A stretch of 64,000 bases of DNA from an uncultured Shimia sp. (GTDB lineage Bacteria > Pseudomonadota > Alphaproteobacteria > Rhodobacterales > Rhodobacteraceae), in the NCBI RefSeq assembly GCF_947498095.1, contig NZ_CANMJE010000006.1, forward strand, positions 62,001 to 126,000. The letters are read 5' to 3'. The notes below the pieces were generated by a model. It searched no databases, had not been told where the DNA came from, and worked only from the letters and a program-made list of their open reading frames with translations. The translations under genes and the position numbers were made by a program. Numbering within the stretch: the first letter of the stretch is position 1; every line of letters starts with the position of its first letter. Positions 19,931 through 28,495 of this stretch are shown here, piece after piece.

Positions 19931-21274
19931 ATGCGAGATCACTACCGCGATATCCGAAAGATCGATCCAACCCGCGGAGAGCGGACCGGGGATAACACGC
20001 CGAACGATCAGGATCGGGTTGAGATTGGCCCGACACAGCTGGCTTTTGCAGAATGGGCAAAGGCTGGACTGCAACTGCCTGACCTGCAGGCGTTGCGGCG
20101 CTATCGCTGGGAACGCCTGACGCAGCACATTGTGGATCGGGGGTATGGTGGGTTGTTGATGTTTGATCCGCTCAACATTCGCTATACCACGGATTCAACC
20201 AACATGCAGCTGTGGAACACCCACAATCCGTTCCGCGCGCTTCTGCTCTGCGCCGATGGTTACATGGTGATCTGGGACTATAAGCAATCGCCGTTTCTCA
20301 GCACATTCAACCCGCTTGTGAAAGAACAGCGGGCAGGGGCGGACCTGTTCTACTTTGACCGCGGCGACAAGGTTGATGTGGCAGCAGATGTGTTTTCCAA
20401 CGAAGTGCGCAAGCTGATGGAAGAACACAGCCCAGGCAACAAACGGCTGGCAGTCGACAAGATCATGATCCACGGCCTGCGGGCTCTGGAGGCTCAGGGT
20501 TTTGAGATCATGGAAGGTGAAGAGGTCACCGAGAAATCCCGCTCAGTCAAAGGCGTGGACGAGATTCTGGCCATGCGCTGCGCCAATCATGCTTGTGAAA
20601 CCGCCGTGGCCGAGATGGAACGTGCAGCACGTGAAGGTGTGCCCAATGGCAACATGAGTGAGGACGACATCTGGGCCGTGTTGCATGCGGAAAATATCCG
20701 GCGCGGTGGCGAGTGGATCGAAACGCGCCTGCTGGCCTCGGGGCCGCGTACCAATCCGTGGTTCCAAGAATGCGGACCCCGGATCGTGCAGAACAACGAG
20801 ATTGTCAGTTTTGATACCGATCTGGTCGGCTCTTATGGCATATGCGTTGATATTTCCCGAAGCTGGTGGATTGGCGACCAAAAACCACCCGCAGACATGG
20901 TCTATGCCATGCAGCACGCGCATGACCACATCATGGCCAACATGGAGTTGTTAAAGCCCGGTGTGAATATGCAGGATATCAGCCTAAATTGTCACAAGCT
21001 GGATGACAATTTTCAGGCGCAGAAATATGGCTGCATGATGCACGGAGTTGGTTTGTGTGATGAATGGCCCTTGATTGCCTATCCCGACGCGATGGTCGAA
21101 GGCGCCTTTGACTATGAACTCGAACCTGGCATGGTTTTGTGCGTTGAAGCGCTTGTCAGCCCTGAGAAAGGCGCGTTCTCCATCAAGCTGGAAGATCAGG
21201 TGCTGATCACGGAAGACGGCTTTGAAAACCTGTCGACCTATCCCTTTGATCCACGGCTGATGGGCGAAGTCTGA
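19931..21274 (+). CDS. dddP: DMSP lyase DddP
   Basis: Cleaves dimethylsulfoniopropionate to dimethyl sulfide and acrylate; a metal-dependent member of the M24 peptidase fold. The 447 residues match DddP of Roseobacter-group bacteria along their length as I recall it (IRYTTDSTNMQLWN, LLASGPRTNPWFQECGPR, SYGICVDISRSWW). The metal ligands are present with DddP spacing: DTD in SFDTDLV, Asp ten residues later in CVDIS, His in MMHGVGLC, Glu in VLCVEA and Glu in IKLEDQ. GAGGAGAAGG directs the ATG at 19931; the 13-codon extension upstream is unlike the family. It is cytoplasmic and followed by a strong hairpin. Confidence 0.93.
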   Translation: MRDHYRDIRKIDPTRGERTGDNTPNDQDRVEIGPTQLAFAEWAKAGLQLPDLQALRRYRWERLTQHIVDRGYGGLLMFDPLNIRYTTDSTNMQLWNTHNPFRALLLCADGYMVIWDYKQSPFLSTFNPLVKEQRAGADLFYFDRGDKVDVAADVFSNEVRKLMEEHSPGNKRLAVDKIMIHGLRALEAQGFEIMEGEEVTEKSRSVKGVDEILAMRCANHACETAVAEMERAAREGVPNGNMSEDDIWAVLHAENIRRGGEWIETRLLASGPRTNPWFQECGPRIVQNNEIVSFDTDLVGSYGICVDISRSWWIGDQKPPADMVYAMQHAHDHIMANMELLKPGVNMQDISLNCHKLDDNFQAQKYGCMMHGVGLCDEWPLIAYPDAMVEGAFDYELEPGMVLCVEALVSPEKGAFSIKLEDQVLITEDGFENLSTYPFDPRLMGEV

Positions 21275-21294
21275 TCAGATCAGTCAAAACGAAA

Positions 21295-21317
21295 CACCCC
21301 GCAACAGGTGCGGGGTG
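21295..21317. terminator. Terminator hairpin between dddP and a convergent lipoprotein gene
   Basis: Perfect eight-base-pair stem CACCCCGC/GCGGGGTG with a seven-base loop. It is followed by a T-rich stretch in both directions (ATTGTAATGTTT on plus, TTTCGTTTTG on minus), so it probably serves both genes. Confidence 0.8.
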
Positions 21318-21332
21318 ATTGTAATGTTTGGT

Positions 21333-21587
21333 TTAGCGCGCGCGCGGTGATGGTCGATGCATCGGCGGCTGTGGTCTTGGGGCCGGCGCAATCGGGTGCA
21401 CTGGACGTCCTGGAGGCGGATTGGGACGCGCCGGCGGATTGGGACGATAATAATCGTTCCACATCATCGAGTCATAATAGACGCCCACCCCGACACTGCC
21501 GGTGGTATAGACATCATCACACGCACTGAGGGACATGGCACCAAGGCTGAGCGCGGTCAGGGCGATTGCGGATTTGCTACGGATCAT
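21333..21587 (-). CDS. Small proline-rich lipoprotein, unknown function
   Basis: An 84-residue protein. The signal peptide ends in the lipobox-like LSAC (Cys about 23), giving a lipid-anchored mature protein. After a Gly/Val/Tyr stretch, the C-terminal half is Pro- and Arg-rich (PNPPARPNPPPGRP and similar), probably disordered and possibly cell-wall associated. AGGGGG lies six bases or so before the ATG. It is followed on the same strand order by other exported proteins. I do not recognise a named family. Confidence 0.7.
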   Translation of the reverse strand: MIRSKSAIALTALSLGAMSLSACDDVYTTGSVGVGVYYDSMMWNDYYRPNPPARPNPPPGRPVHPIAPAPRPQPPMHRPSPRAR

Positions 21588-21598
21588 GACTGGCCCCC

Positions 21599-22168
21599 TT
21601 ACTGTGCGACACGGAACGAAGAATAGATGGAATTGATGCCACCCAAGAGGTCGGGATCAAAGCCGTCCTGCAGAACTGTCACAGAAAACGCGACTCGTGG
21701 GCCGGGTAGGTCGATCAACAGGGCTGTAAACTGAACGCCTTTGCCGTTGCGTCGACCTTTGCCGGTGATGCTGTGAGCGGTGCGACCACCAATTCTGCGG
21801 ACTTCGCGTTTGGTGACCTCGGCCTCACCCAAAAGCTGGGGTCCAATATCACGTACATAGTCGGCGCCTTCCTCGAGATTGCGCACACCGTCAGGAACAA
21901 TGAAGCCGACCCAAATGTTGTCAGCCGCTTCAGGTTGCATGCCCAGAACGCGCGAAACATTTCGCGTGTCTTCGTCGTCTGACGGCGAGAGCGTCCGCGG
22001 TCCACCAACGCGCACCGACCAGAAATCAGGCACCTTGACCTGAAACAATGCTTTGCCATGTTCGGTGTACGTCACCGGAGTTTGGGCGCCAGCCAGCGAT
22101 GCAGACATCAAAATGACCGCTGCCGTGATCGCCCCCAGCAAGTTTTGGGATTTTTGTAACAAGTCCAT
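21599..22168 (-). CDS. Exported protein of unknown function
   Basis: A 189-residue protein with an N-terminal signal peptide ending around LAGAQ (about residue 29). The mature part has the look of a small alpha/beta domain (FQVKVPDFWSVRVGG at its start, VAFSVTVLQDGFDPDLLGGINSIYSSF at its end), recalling DUF-type periplasmic proteins, but I cannot name the family with confidence. I chose the ATG at 22168 with AGGAG about nine bases upstream; a TTG one codon earlier is possible. Eleven bases separate it from the proline-rich lipoprotein gene, so these two are probably cotranscribed. Confidence 0.7.
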   Translation of the reverse strand: MDLLQKSQNLLGAITAAVILMSASLAGAQTPVTYTEHGKALFQVKVPDFWSVRVGGPRTLSPSDDEDTRNVSRVLGMQPEAADNIWVGFIVPDGVRNLEEGADYVRDIGPQLLGEAEVTKREVRRIGGRTAHSITGKGRRNGKGVQFTALLIDLPGPRVAFSVTVLQDGFDPDLLGGINSIYSSFRVAQ

Positions 22169-22242
22169 CAATAATGCTCCTTGAGGAATACGGTCATTCT
22201 AGAACAATGGCCGGGTGTGTCCAGCGCCAGCAACCCCGATAC

Positions 22243-22572
22243 CTAGTTGCGCACCGTCCCGAAAGTGGCATGACCGCTTTCACCGATGAAACGGACTTTC
22301 TGCCCGTCGCGCTCGACGTCGTAACACGCCCACCCGTCGGCTGGCGGCCATTGACTGCAATACTGTTCACCCCGAACTTCCCAATACCCCCAGCTGTCCT
22401 CGCCCGCGTTGTAGAGCGTTCGTCCGGAGGGCAGGAACTCTTGCCAGGCGTTCTCGTAGTCCACGGTTTGACCTGTCAGAACGGCTTGAATGCCTGCGTT
22501 ATCGAGTGTCTGCCAGTTCTGCCCCAGAACGGGGGTCGCACAAAGCATAAAAATCAGGGCAATCCGTCTCAC
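22243..22572 (-). CDS. Exported protein of unknown function, GTG start
   Basis: A 109-residue protein. The signal peptide MRRIALIFMLCATPVLGQ is followed by a mature domain rich in aromatic residues (SWGYWEVRGEQYCSQWPP, GWACYDVERDGQ) with two cysteines that could form a disulfide. The GTG at 22572 is five bases after AGGAGAG. The open frame continues far upstream opposite purB, but that part is a shadow. It is the first of three collinear exported-protein genes and lies back-to-back with purB. Confidence 0.72.
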   Translation of the reverse strand: MRRIALIFMLCATPVLGQNWQTLDNAGIQAVLTGQTVDYENAWQEFLPSGRTLYNAGEDSWGYWEVRGEQYCSQWPPADGWACYDVERDGQKVRFIGESGHATFGTVRN

Positions 22573-22650
22573 TTTGGCTCTCCTGTCTTGCCGCCACCTG
22601 TGCATCAGTCTAAACCGCGCGCGAACCCATCCTATACACAAGGCCGTGAC

Positions 22651-23958
22651 ATGATCCCTCGCTATGCCCGCAAAGAGATGACCGACATCTGGGAACCCGC
22701 CACCAAGTTCCGTATCTGGTATGAAATCGAGGCGCACGCCTGCGATGCCATGGCCAAGCTGGGCGTGATCCCGCAGGAAAACGCGGATGCGGTCTGGAGG
22801 GCCAAGGATGTCGAATTCGATGTGGCACGCATTGATGAGATTGAGGCTGTCACCAAACATGATGTCATCGCGTTCCTGACGCACTTGGCCGAACACGTGG
22901 GCAGCGAAGAGGCCCGGTTTGTGCATCAAGGCATGACTTCGTCGGATGTGCTGGACACCTGCCTGAACGTACAGCTTGTACGCGCTGCAGACATCCTGCT
23001 GGCCGACATGGACCGCGTGCTGGCTGCGCTGAAGACTCGCGCGCTTGAGCACAAAGATACGGTGCGCGTTGGACGCAGCCACGGCATCCACGCAGAACCC
23101 ACGACGATGGGTCTGACATTCGCTCGTTTCTACGCTGAGATGGACCGCAACAAGGCGCGTCTGCAACAAGCGCGTGAAGAGGTCGCCACCGGCGCCATTT
23201 CCGGCGCTGTGGGCACGTTTGCCAATATCGACCCTGCCGTTGAAGAGCATGTCTGCGCTGAGCTGGGTCTGAGCCCCGAGCCGATTTCCACGCAGGTCAT
23301 CCCGCGCGACCGCCATGCGATGTTCTTTGCCGTGCTGGGTGTGATTGCCTCGTCGATTGAAAACATTGCGATTGAAATTCGCCACATGCAGCGCACCGAA
23401 GTGCTGGAAGGGGCTGAGTTCTTCTCGATGGGCCAAAAGGGTTCATCCGCAATGCCGCACAAGAAAAACCCGGTTCTGACCGAGAACCTGACCGGTCTGG
23501 CGCGTCTGGTGCGCATGACCGTGATCCCGGCAATGGAAAACGTCGCCCTGTGGCACGAGCGTGATATCTCGCACTCGTCCGTAGAGCGCGGCATCGGTCC
23601 GGACGCTACCGTGACGTTGGATTTTGCCCTGAACCGTCTGGCCGGTGTGGTCGAGAAGATGCTGATCTTCCCCGACAACATGCTGGACAACATGAACAAA
23701 TTCCCAGGTTTGGTGATGTCACAACGCGTGTTGCTGGCCCTGACCCAAGCCGGTGTCAGTCGTGAAGACGCCTATTCGATGGTGCAGCGCAATGCGCTGA
23801 AAGTCTGGGAAGAACGCCTTGATTTCCGCGAGTTGCTGCTGGCCGACGCCGAAGTGGTCGCGGCTTTGGGTGTGGATGGCATCAATGAGAAATTCGACAT
23901 GGGCTATCACACCAAACATGTCGACACGATTTTCCGCCGCGTTTTTGGCGAAAGCTAA
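22651..23958 (+). CDS. purB: Adenylosuccinate lyase PurB
   Basis: Catalyses two fumarate-releasing steps of purine synthesis: SAICAR to AICAR and adenylosuccinate to AMP. It is 435 residues, the usual size. It carries the superfamily signature GSSAMPHKKNP (about 268-278), HQGMTSSDVLDT and the catalytic-region GRSHGIHAEPTT. The ATG at 22651 gives the family N-terminus MIPRYARKEM; the open frame upstream of it is non-coding and lies over the convergent-strand small gene. It appears to be monocistronic. Confidence 0.96.
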   Translation: MIPRYARKEMTDIWEPATKFRIWYEIEAHACDAMAKLGVIPQENADAVWRAKDVEFDVARIDEIEAVTKHDVIAFLTHLAEHVGSEEARFVHQGMTSSDVLDTCLNVQLVRAADILLADMDRVLAALKTRALEHKDTVRVGRSHGIHAEPTTMGLTFARFYAEMDRNKARLQQAREEVATGAISGAVGTFANIDPAVEEHVCAELGLSPEPISTQVIPRDRHAMFFAVLGVIASSIENIAIEIRHMQRTEVLEGAEFFSMGQKGSSAMPHKKNPVLTENLTGLARLVRMTVIPAMENVALWHERDISHSSVERGIGPDATVTLDFALNRLAGVVEKMLIFPDNMLDNMNKFPGLVMSQRVLLALTQAGVSREDAYSMVQRNALKVWEERLDFRELLLADAEVVAALGVDGINEKFDMGYHTKHVDTIFRRVFGES

Positions 23959-23973
23959 ATCATAGAACATTCT

Positions 23974-24004
23974 GACGGCAAACCAGTGCGCTCGGTTTGC
24001 CGTC
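23974..24004. terminator. Strong hairpin between convergent genes
   Basis: Eleven-base-pair perfect stem GACGGCAAACC/GGTTTGCCGTC with a nine-base loop, between the 3' ends of purB and the exported-protein gene. There is no T-run on either side, so it may act as an mRNA 3' stabiliser rather than a classic terminator. Confidence 0.6.
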
Positions 24005-24014
24005 AAACAGCACG

Positions 24015-24425
24015 CTATCCCGCACAGAATTTCACCCAGGCACCTCGGACAAGCTCTTGGTTTTCCTGGAACTGAATTTGGTTTTCGCGGGAGATTTCGG
24101 CATTTTCGCGGGCTGCGCGGGCATCTGATCTGCGACCATCCAGATTACAGTCGTCGACTGCGTCGGTGTAATCATTGACCGCGCCGTAAAACTCATCGAC
24201 GGCCTTGCGATACAGGTTCTCCGAGTCACTTAAGAGTTCACAGGCGCTCACTCGGTCAGATTCGAGAATGTCTGCCGCCCGGTTGAATTTGTCGCGAGCC
24301 GAGTTGGCATACGAGATGCCGCGATCAAATAGATCGTCACCATAGTCAAACGCTGTGTCGCAAGCCAGCAATGCTCCGGCGGAAATACACAGGGTTGCCA
24401 CAGTGGCCAGGACATAGCGGATCAT
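24015..24425 (-). CDS. Exported helical protein of unknown function
   Basis: A 136-residue protein with a signal peptide (about 1-21, ending ALLACDT; the Cys could be a lipobox). The mature part is Asp/Glu/Asn-rich and predicted almost wholly helical, with a coiled-coil-like end (ARAARENAEISRENQIQFQ). Four mature cysteines are present. GGAGAG precedes the ATG. No family recognised. Confidence 0.68.
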   Translation of the reverse strand: MIRYVLATVATLCISAGALLACDTAFDYGDDLFDRGISYANSARDKFNRAADILESDRVSACELLSDSENLYRKAVDEFYGAVNDYTDAVDDCNLDGRRSDARAARENAEISRENQIQFQENQELVRGAWVKFCAG

Positions 24426-24586
24426 GTTCTCTCCGACGCAAAAAATCTGTAGATTATTGAATGCATTAATCGTGACACTTTAACCGCGAAGCAGATTAAG
24501 TCACCCCGCAAAATGGTGATTTGCTATTCGTGTCTTTCCACAGATTGTCCTGGCGGGTGCGCCGATGCAATCAGGTCGCCGCTGCG

Positions 24587-25618
24587 TCAGGGCAGATTCT
24601 TGGCCTGTGCGAAGGACAGCAAGCGTTTGCTCTTTTCGTCCCACAAATGCAGCTTTGCACTGACGAGGCTTTCCCGGATCGTCATGCGATTGCTTTGGGC
24701 AAGGTCCTGATGATCCCGCAGCACTTCGGGCAGGCGATAGAAGGGGATGCGGCTGTAAAGGTGGTGAACGTGGTGAATGCCGATGTTGGCACTCAGCCAT
24801 TGCAGGACCGAGGGCAGCACATAGTGCGAGCTTCCGTGCATGGCGGAATGGTGCAGGTCCCACTCTTCGTTGGTGTCCCAGTTGGTGCTTTCAAACTGAT
24901 GCTGGACATAGAAGAGCCACATGCCGGCCGTTGCTGCGAGCAAGGTCGAAGGCACAAAGATCAGAAGGATAGGCATCAGCCCGCCAAAATACAGGATCAC
25001 CGCCAAAGCGAACAGGATGGCTGCATTGGTTCCCATTGCGCTGACCCAATAACGGGCCTTGTCCGTCAATCCCAGTGGCAGACGGTTTTGCAAAAAGAAC
25101 AGGTATCCCGGCCCAAGGCCGAACAAAACAACGGGATGACGGTAGAGGCGGTACATCAGGCGTTGATACCGGCTCAGGGCGCGGTATTCCTCGACCGTGA
25201 GTGTGTGAATGTCACCCATGCCACGATGCTCTAGGTTACCGGCTGCGCTGTGATGATAAGAATGCGTGCGTTTCCACACGTCATAAGGCGTGAGTGTCAA
25301 AACCCCAAGCCCGCGTCCGAGCCAGTCGCCAGCGGTGCGGCTCTTAAAAAACGCGCTGTGGCCGCAATCATGTTGGATCGCAAAGAGACGTAGCAGAAAA
25401 GCCGCATTGCAGAGCGACAGCGCCAAAGACAGCCAGACACTGATTGAGAGTGCGTACCACGCCATCGCCCAGAGCGCGATGAAAGGCCCTAAAGTCACGG
25501 CCAATTCAAACGAGCTGCGCGCTGTGCTGGGTTCGCGATAAGACGCAAGGACTTTGACCCAATCCCGGGGATGCGACGGTTTCGGGGGGTGCCCGAGGTC
25601 TTTGTGAGAGTGGTACAT
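24587..25618 (-). CDS. Membrane fatty acid desaturase
   Basis: A 343-residue integral-membrane di-iron desaturase acting on acyl chains of lipids. It has three His boxes in order: HDCGH (about 79), HSYHH (about 117) and HHVHH (about 282), with hydrophobic helices between them. Regiospecificity cannot be read from sequence; overall it resembles acyl-lipid omega-6/delta-12-type enzymes. I used the ATG at 25618 (AGGGC six bases upstream), since the further 66-codon extension crosses the glnA terminator. Monocistronic. Confidence 0.88.
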   Translation of the reverse strand: MYHSHKDLGHPPKPSHPRDWVKVLASYREPSTARSSFELAVTLGPFIALWAMAWYALSISVWLSLALSLCNAAFLLRLFAIQHDCGHSAFFKSRTAGDWLGRGLGVLTLTPYDVWKRTHSYHHSAAGNLEHRGMGDIHTLTVEEYRALSRYQRLMYRLYRHPVVLFGLGPGYLFFLQNRLPLGLTDKARYWVSAMGTNAAILFALAVILYFGGLMPILLIFVPSTLLAATAGMWLFYVQHQFESTNWDTNEEWDLHHSAMHGSSHYVLPSVLQWLSANIGIHHVHHLYSRIPFYRLPEVLRDHQDLAQSNRMTIRESLVSAKLHLWDEKSKRLLSFAQAKNLP

Positions 25619-25709
25619 GTTGCCCTGCTTTTTCGGCTGCTCTATGCGCTTGATAAAGGATTGGCGCTGGTAAGCAACGCCTAAGCGCAGAACTGCGTCA
25701 TAGAGAGCA

Positions 25710-25735
25710 AAAGGGCGCCCCGAAAGGCGCCCTTT
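25710..25735 (-). terminator. Intrinsic terminator of glnBA
   Basis: Perfect stem AAAGGGCGCC/GGCGCCCTTT with a six-base loop. On the minus strand it follows the glnA stop by 22 bases. The plus strand also shows GTTTTCG after it. Confidence 0.8.
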
Positions 25736-25757
25736 GTTTTCGTTACCGCAGCAGATC

Positions 25758-27164
25758 TTAGCAGCTGTAGTACATGCCGAACTCGACGGGGTGAGGGGTG
25801 TGCTCATAGAGCTCAATCTCTTCCATCTTCAGTTCGATGTAGCCTTCGATCTGGTCTTTTGTGAACACGTCGCCAGCCAAGAGGAAGTCGTGATCGGCTT
25901 CCAGAGCTTCCATGGCTTCGCGCAGCGAACCACAGACGGTTGGGATATCGGCCAGCTCTTCAGCGGGCAGATCGTACAGGTTCTTGTCCATGGCTTCGCC
26001 GGGATCGATCTTGTTCGAGATACCGTCGAGGCCAGCCATCAGAAGTGCTGCAAAGCACAGGTAGGGGTTTGCGGCCGGATCAGGGAAACGGGCCTCAACG
26101 CGCTTGGCTTTTGGGCTTTCGGTCCATGGGATACGAACACAACCCGAGCGGTTACGAGCCGAGTAGGCGCGCAGAACGGGGGCTTCAAAACCTGGGATCA
26201 GACGCTTGTAGCTGTTGGTCGACGGGTTGGTGAAGGCGTTCAGAGTCTTGGCGTGCTTCAGGATGCCGCCGATGAAGTACAGCGCTTCCTGAGACAGGTC
26301 GGCGTATTTGTCGCCTGCAAACAGGGGCTTGCCGTCTTTCCAGATCGACATGTTCACGTGCATGCCGGTGCCGTTGTCGCCATAGATCGGCTTGGGCATA
26401 AAGGTCGCCGACTTGCCGTATGACTGCGCCACGTTGTGGATCACGTACTTGTATTTCTGCAGCTCGTCGGCCTGTTTGGTCAGGCTGTCAAAGATCAGAC
26501 CCAGTTCGTGCTGACAGGACGCCACTTCGTGGTGGTGTTTGTCAGTTTTCATGCCCAGACGCTTCATGGTCGAGAGCATTTCCGAACGGATGTCCTGTGC
26601 GTCGTCGGTGGGGTTCACAGGGAAGTAACCACCCTTGACGCCCGGACGATGGCCCATGTTGCCCATCTCATACTCAGTGTCGGTGTTCCACGAGGCGTCG
26701 ATCGCGTCGACTTCGTAAGAAACCTTGTTGATCGTGTTCGAAAAACGAACGTCATCAAACAGGAAGAACTCGGCTTCGGGGCCCATGTAAGCCACGTCAC
26801 CAATGCCAGACGCTTTCAGATAAGCTTCGGCTTTCTCGGCTGTGCCGCGTGGGTCACGCTCATAGGCTTCGCCGGTGTCGGGCTCGACGATCGAGCAATG
26901 GATGCAGATTGTTTTCTCTGCGTAAAACGGATCAACATAGGCCGACGTGGTGTCGGGGATCAGTTTCATGTCTGAGTTTTCGATCGATTTCCAGCCAGCG
27001 ATCGACGAGCCGTCGAACATAAAGCCTTCTTCGAGAAAATCTTCGTCGACAAGGTCAACGTCCACTGTGACGTGCTGCAGCTTGCCGCGCGTGTCGGTGA
27101 AACGGATGTCAACATAAGCCGCGTCTTCGTCGCGGATCATCTGGAGAACTGCGTCTGCGCTCAT
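25758..27164 (-). CDS. glnA: Glutamine synthetase type I
   Basis: ATP-dependent ammonia assimilation (glutamate to glutamine); dodecameric cytoplasmic enzyme. The 468 residues include the FDGSSIAGW latch loop, metal-site [10 protein letters not shown], the ATP-region [26 protein letters not shown] and the C-terminal Tyr in [11 protein letters not shown], the adenylylation site. So activity is probably controlled by GlnE as well as transcription. It follows glnB by 33 bases in one operon with a strong terminator. Confidence 0.97.
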   Translation of the reverse strand: MSADAVLQMIRDEDAAYVDIRFTDTRGKLQHVTVDVDLVDEDFLEEGFMFDGSSIAGWKSIENSDMKLIPDTTSAYVDPFYAEKTICIHCSIVEPDTGEAYERDPRGTAEKAEAYLKASGIGDVAYMGPEAEFFLFDDVRFSNTINKVSYEVDAIDASWNTDTEYEMGNMGHRPGVKGGYFPVNPTDDAQDIRSEMLSTMKRLGMKTDKHHHEVASCQHELGLIFDSLTKQADELQKYKYVIHNVAQSYGKSATFMPKPIYGDNGTGMHVNMSIWKDGKPLFAGDKYADLSQEALYFIGGILKHAKTLNAFTNPSTNSYKRLIPGFEAPVLRAYSARNRSGCVRIPWTESPKAKRVEARFPDPAANPYLCFAALLMAGLDGISNKIDPGEAMDKNLYDLPAEELADIPTVCGSLREAMEALEADHDFLLAGDVFTKDQIEGYIELKMEEIELYEHTPHPVEFGMYYSC

Positions 27165-27197
27165 TCTCTGGTTCCTTCTGTTACAAGAATAGTTGGA

Positions 27198-27874
<677 letters not shown>

Positions 27875-28429
27875 ATGTCTTTTAAGTTTCCCATTAAACG
27901 TGTTGCCTTTTGGGGTGGTCTTGCCCTGGCTGTCTGGGTTGGGCAACAGACCGGAATTATTGGCAGTGGTGCCAACACTCAAGTCAGTGGCACAAATGCC
28001 CAAAACAATGTCATGCAAGTGCATGAAGCAGATGAGGCGATGCTCAAGGCGCAAGCCGACGCAAAGCAAGGCTTACCAACGTTTCTGAAAGCCGCCGAAA
28101 CCCCTCCTGCTGATTGGGAGAATGTCTCGATCAAAGTGGCGATGCAGGGTGAAAACCAGATCGAAAACATCTGGGTTATGGGGTTTCAAAACATCGAAGG
28201 TACCCAATACTCGGGCGTGTTGGGCAATGATCCCATTGACATGCCGGGCCTCAAGGCCGGCGACAGGGTGACGTTTGACTATGACCAGATCAACGACTGG
28301 GCCTATATCGAGAACGGCACCGGTTATGGGTTTTATTCGGTCCGGGCGATGCTGCCGATGATGGATCAGGATCAGGCCGCAGGAGTAATGGCCTTTTTGT
28401 CCAAGGATCCCATGCCGACAAGCTGGTAA
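27875..28429 (+). CDS. DUF2314 domain protein with N-terminal membrane anchor
   Basis: A 184-residue protein: a single N-terminal hydrophobic segment (VAFWGGLALAVWVG, about 9-22), a linker, then a DUF2314-like domain (about 85-165) with IENIWVMGF, GDRVTFDYDQINDWAY and GYGFYSVRAML. The function of the family is not known. The ATG at 27875 has GGAG rather far upstream (about 13 bases); a GTG at 27860 is an alternative start. It ends just before a strong terminator and is thus monocistronic. Confidence 0.75.
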   Translation: MSFKFPIKRVAFWGGLALAVWVGQQTGIIGSGANTQVSGTNAQNNVMQVHEADEAMLKAQADAKQGLPTFLKAAETPPADWENVSIKVAMQGENQIENIWVMGFQNIEGTQYSGVLGNDPIDMPGLKAGDRVTFDYDQINDWAYIENGTGYGFYSVRAMLPMMDQDQAAGVMAFLSKDPMPTSW

Positions 28430-28454
28430 GCTTTCGCGCAGAGGCGTAAAATGG

Positions 28455-28483
28455 CCATGTCCCGTTCTGGGGCATGGTTTTTT
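28455..28483 (+). terminator. Intrinsic terminator of the DUF2314 gene
   Basis: Nine-base-pair stem CCATGTCCC/GGGGCATGG (one wobble), five-base loop, then six T residues. It ends only 12 bases before the nnrDE start codon, inside that gene's in-frame 5' extension, which argues against the longer start. Confidence 0.85.
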
Positions 28484-28495
28484 GTTGAGGGTCTC

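Noticed and set aside
22573-23436. Upstream extension of the minus-strand frame ending at 22243
   Set aside because: Antisense to purB; the real gene starts at the GTG at 22572 with AGGAGAG and a signal peptide.
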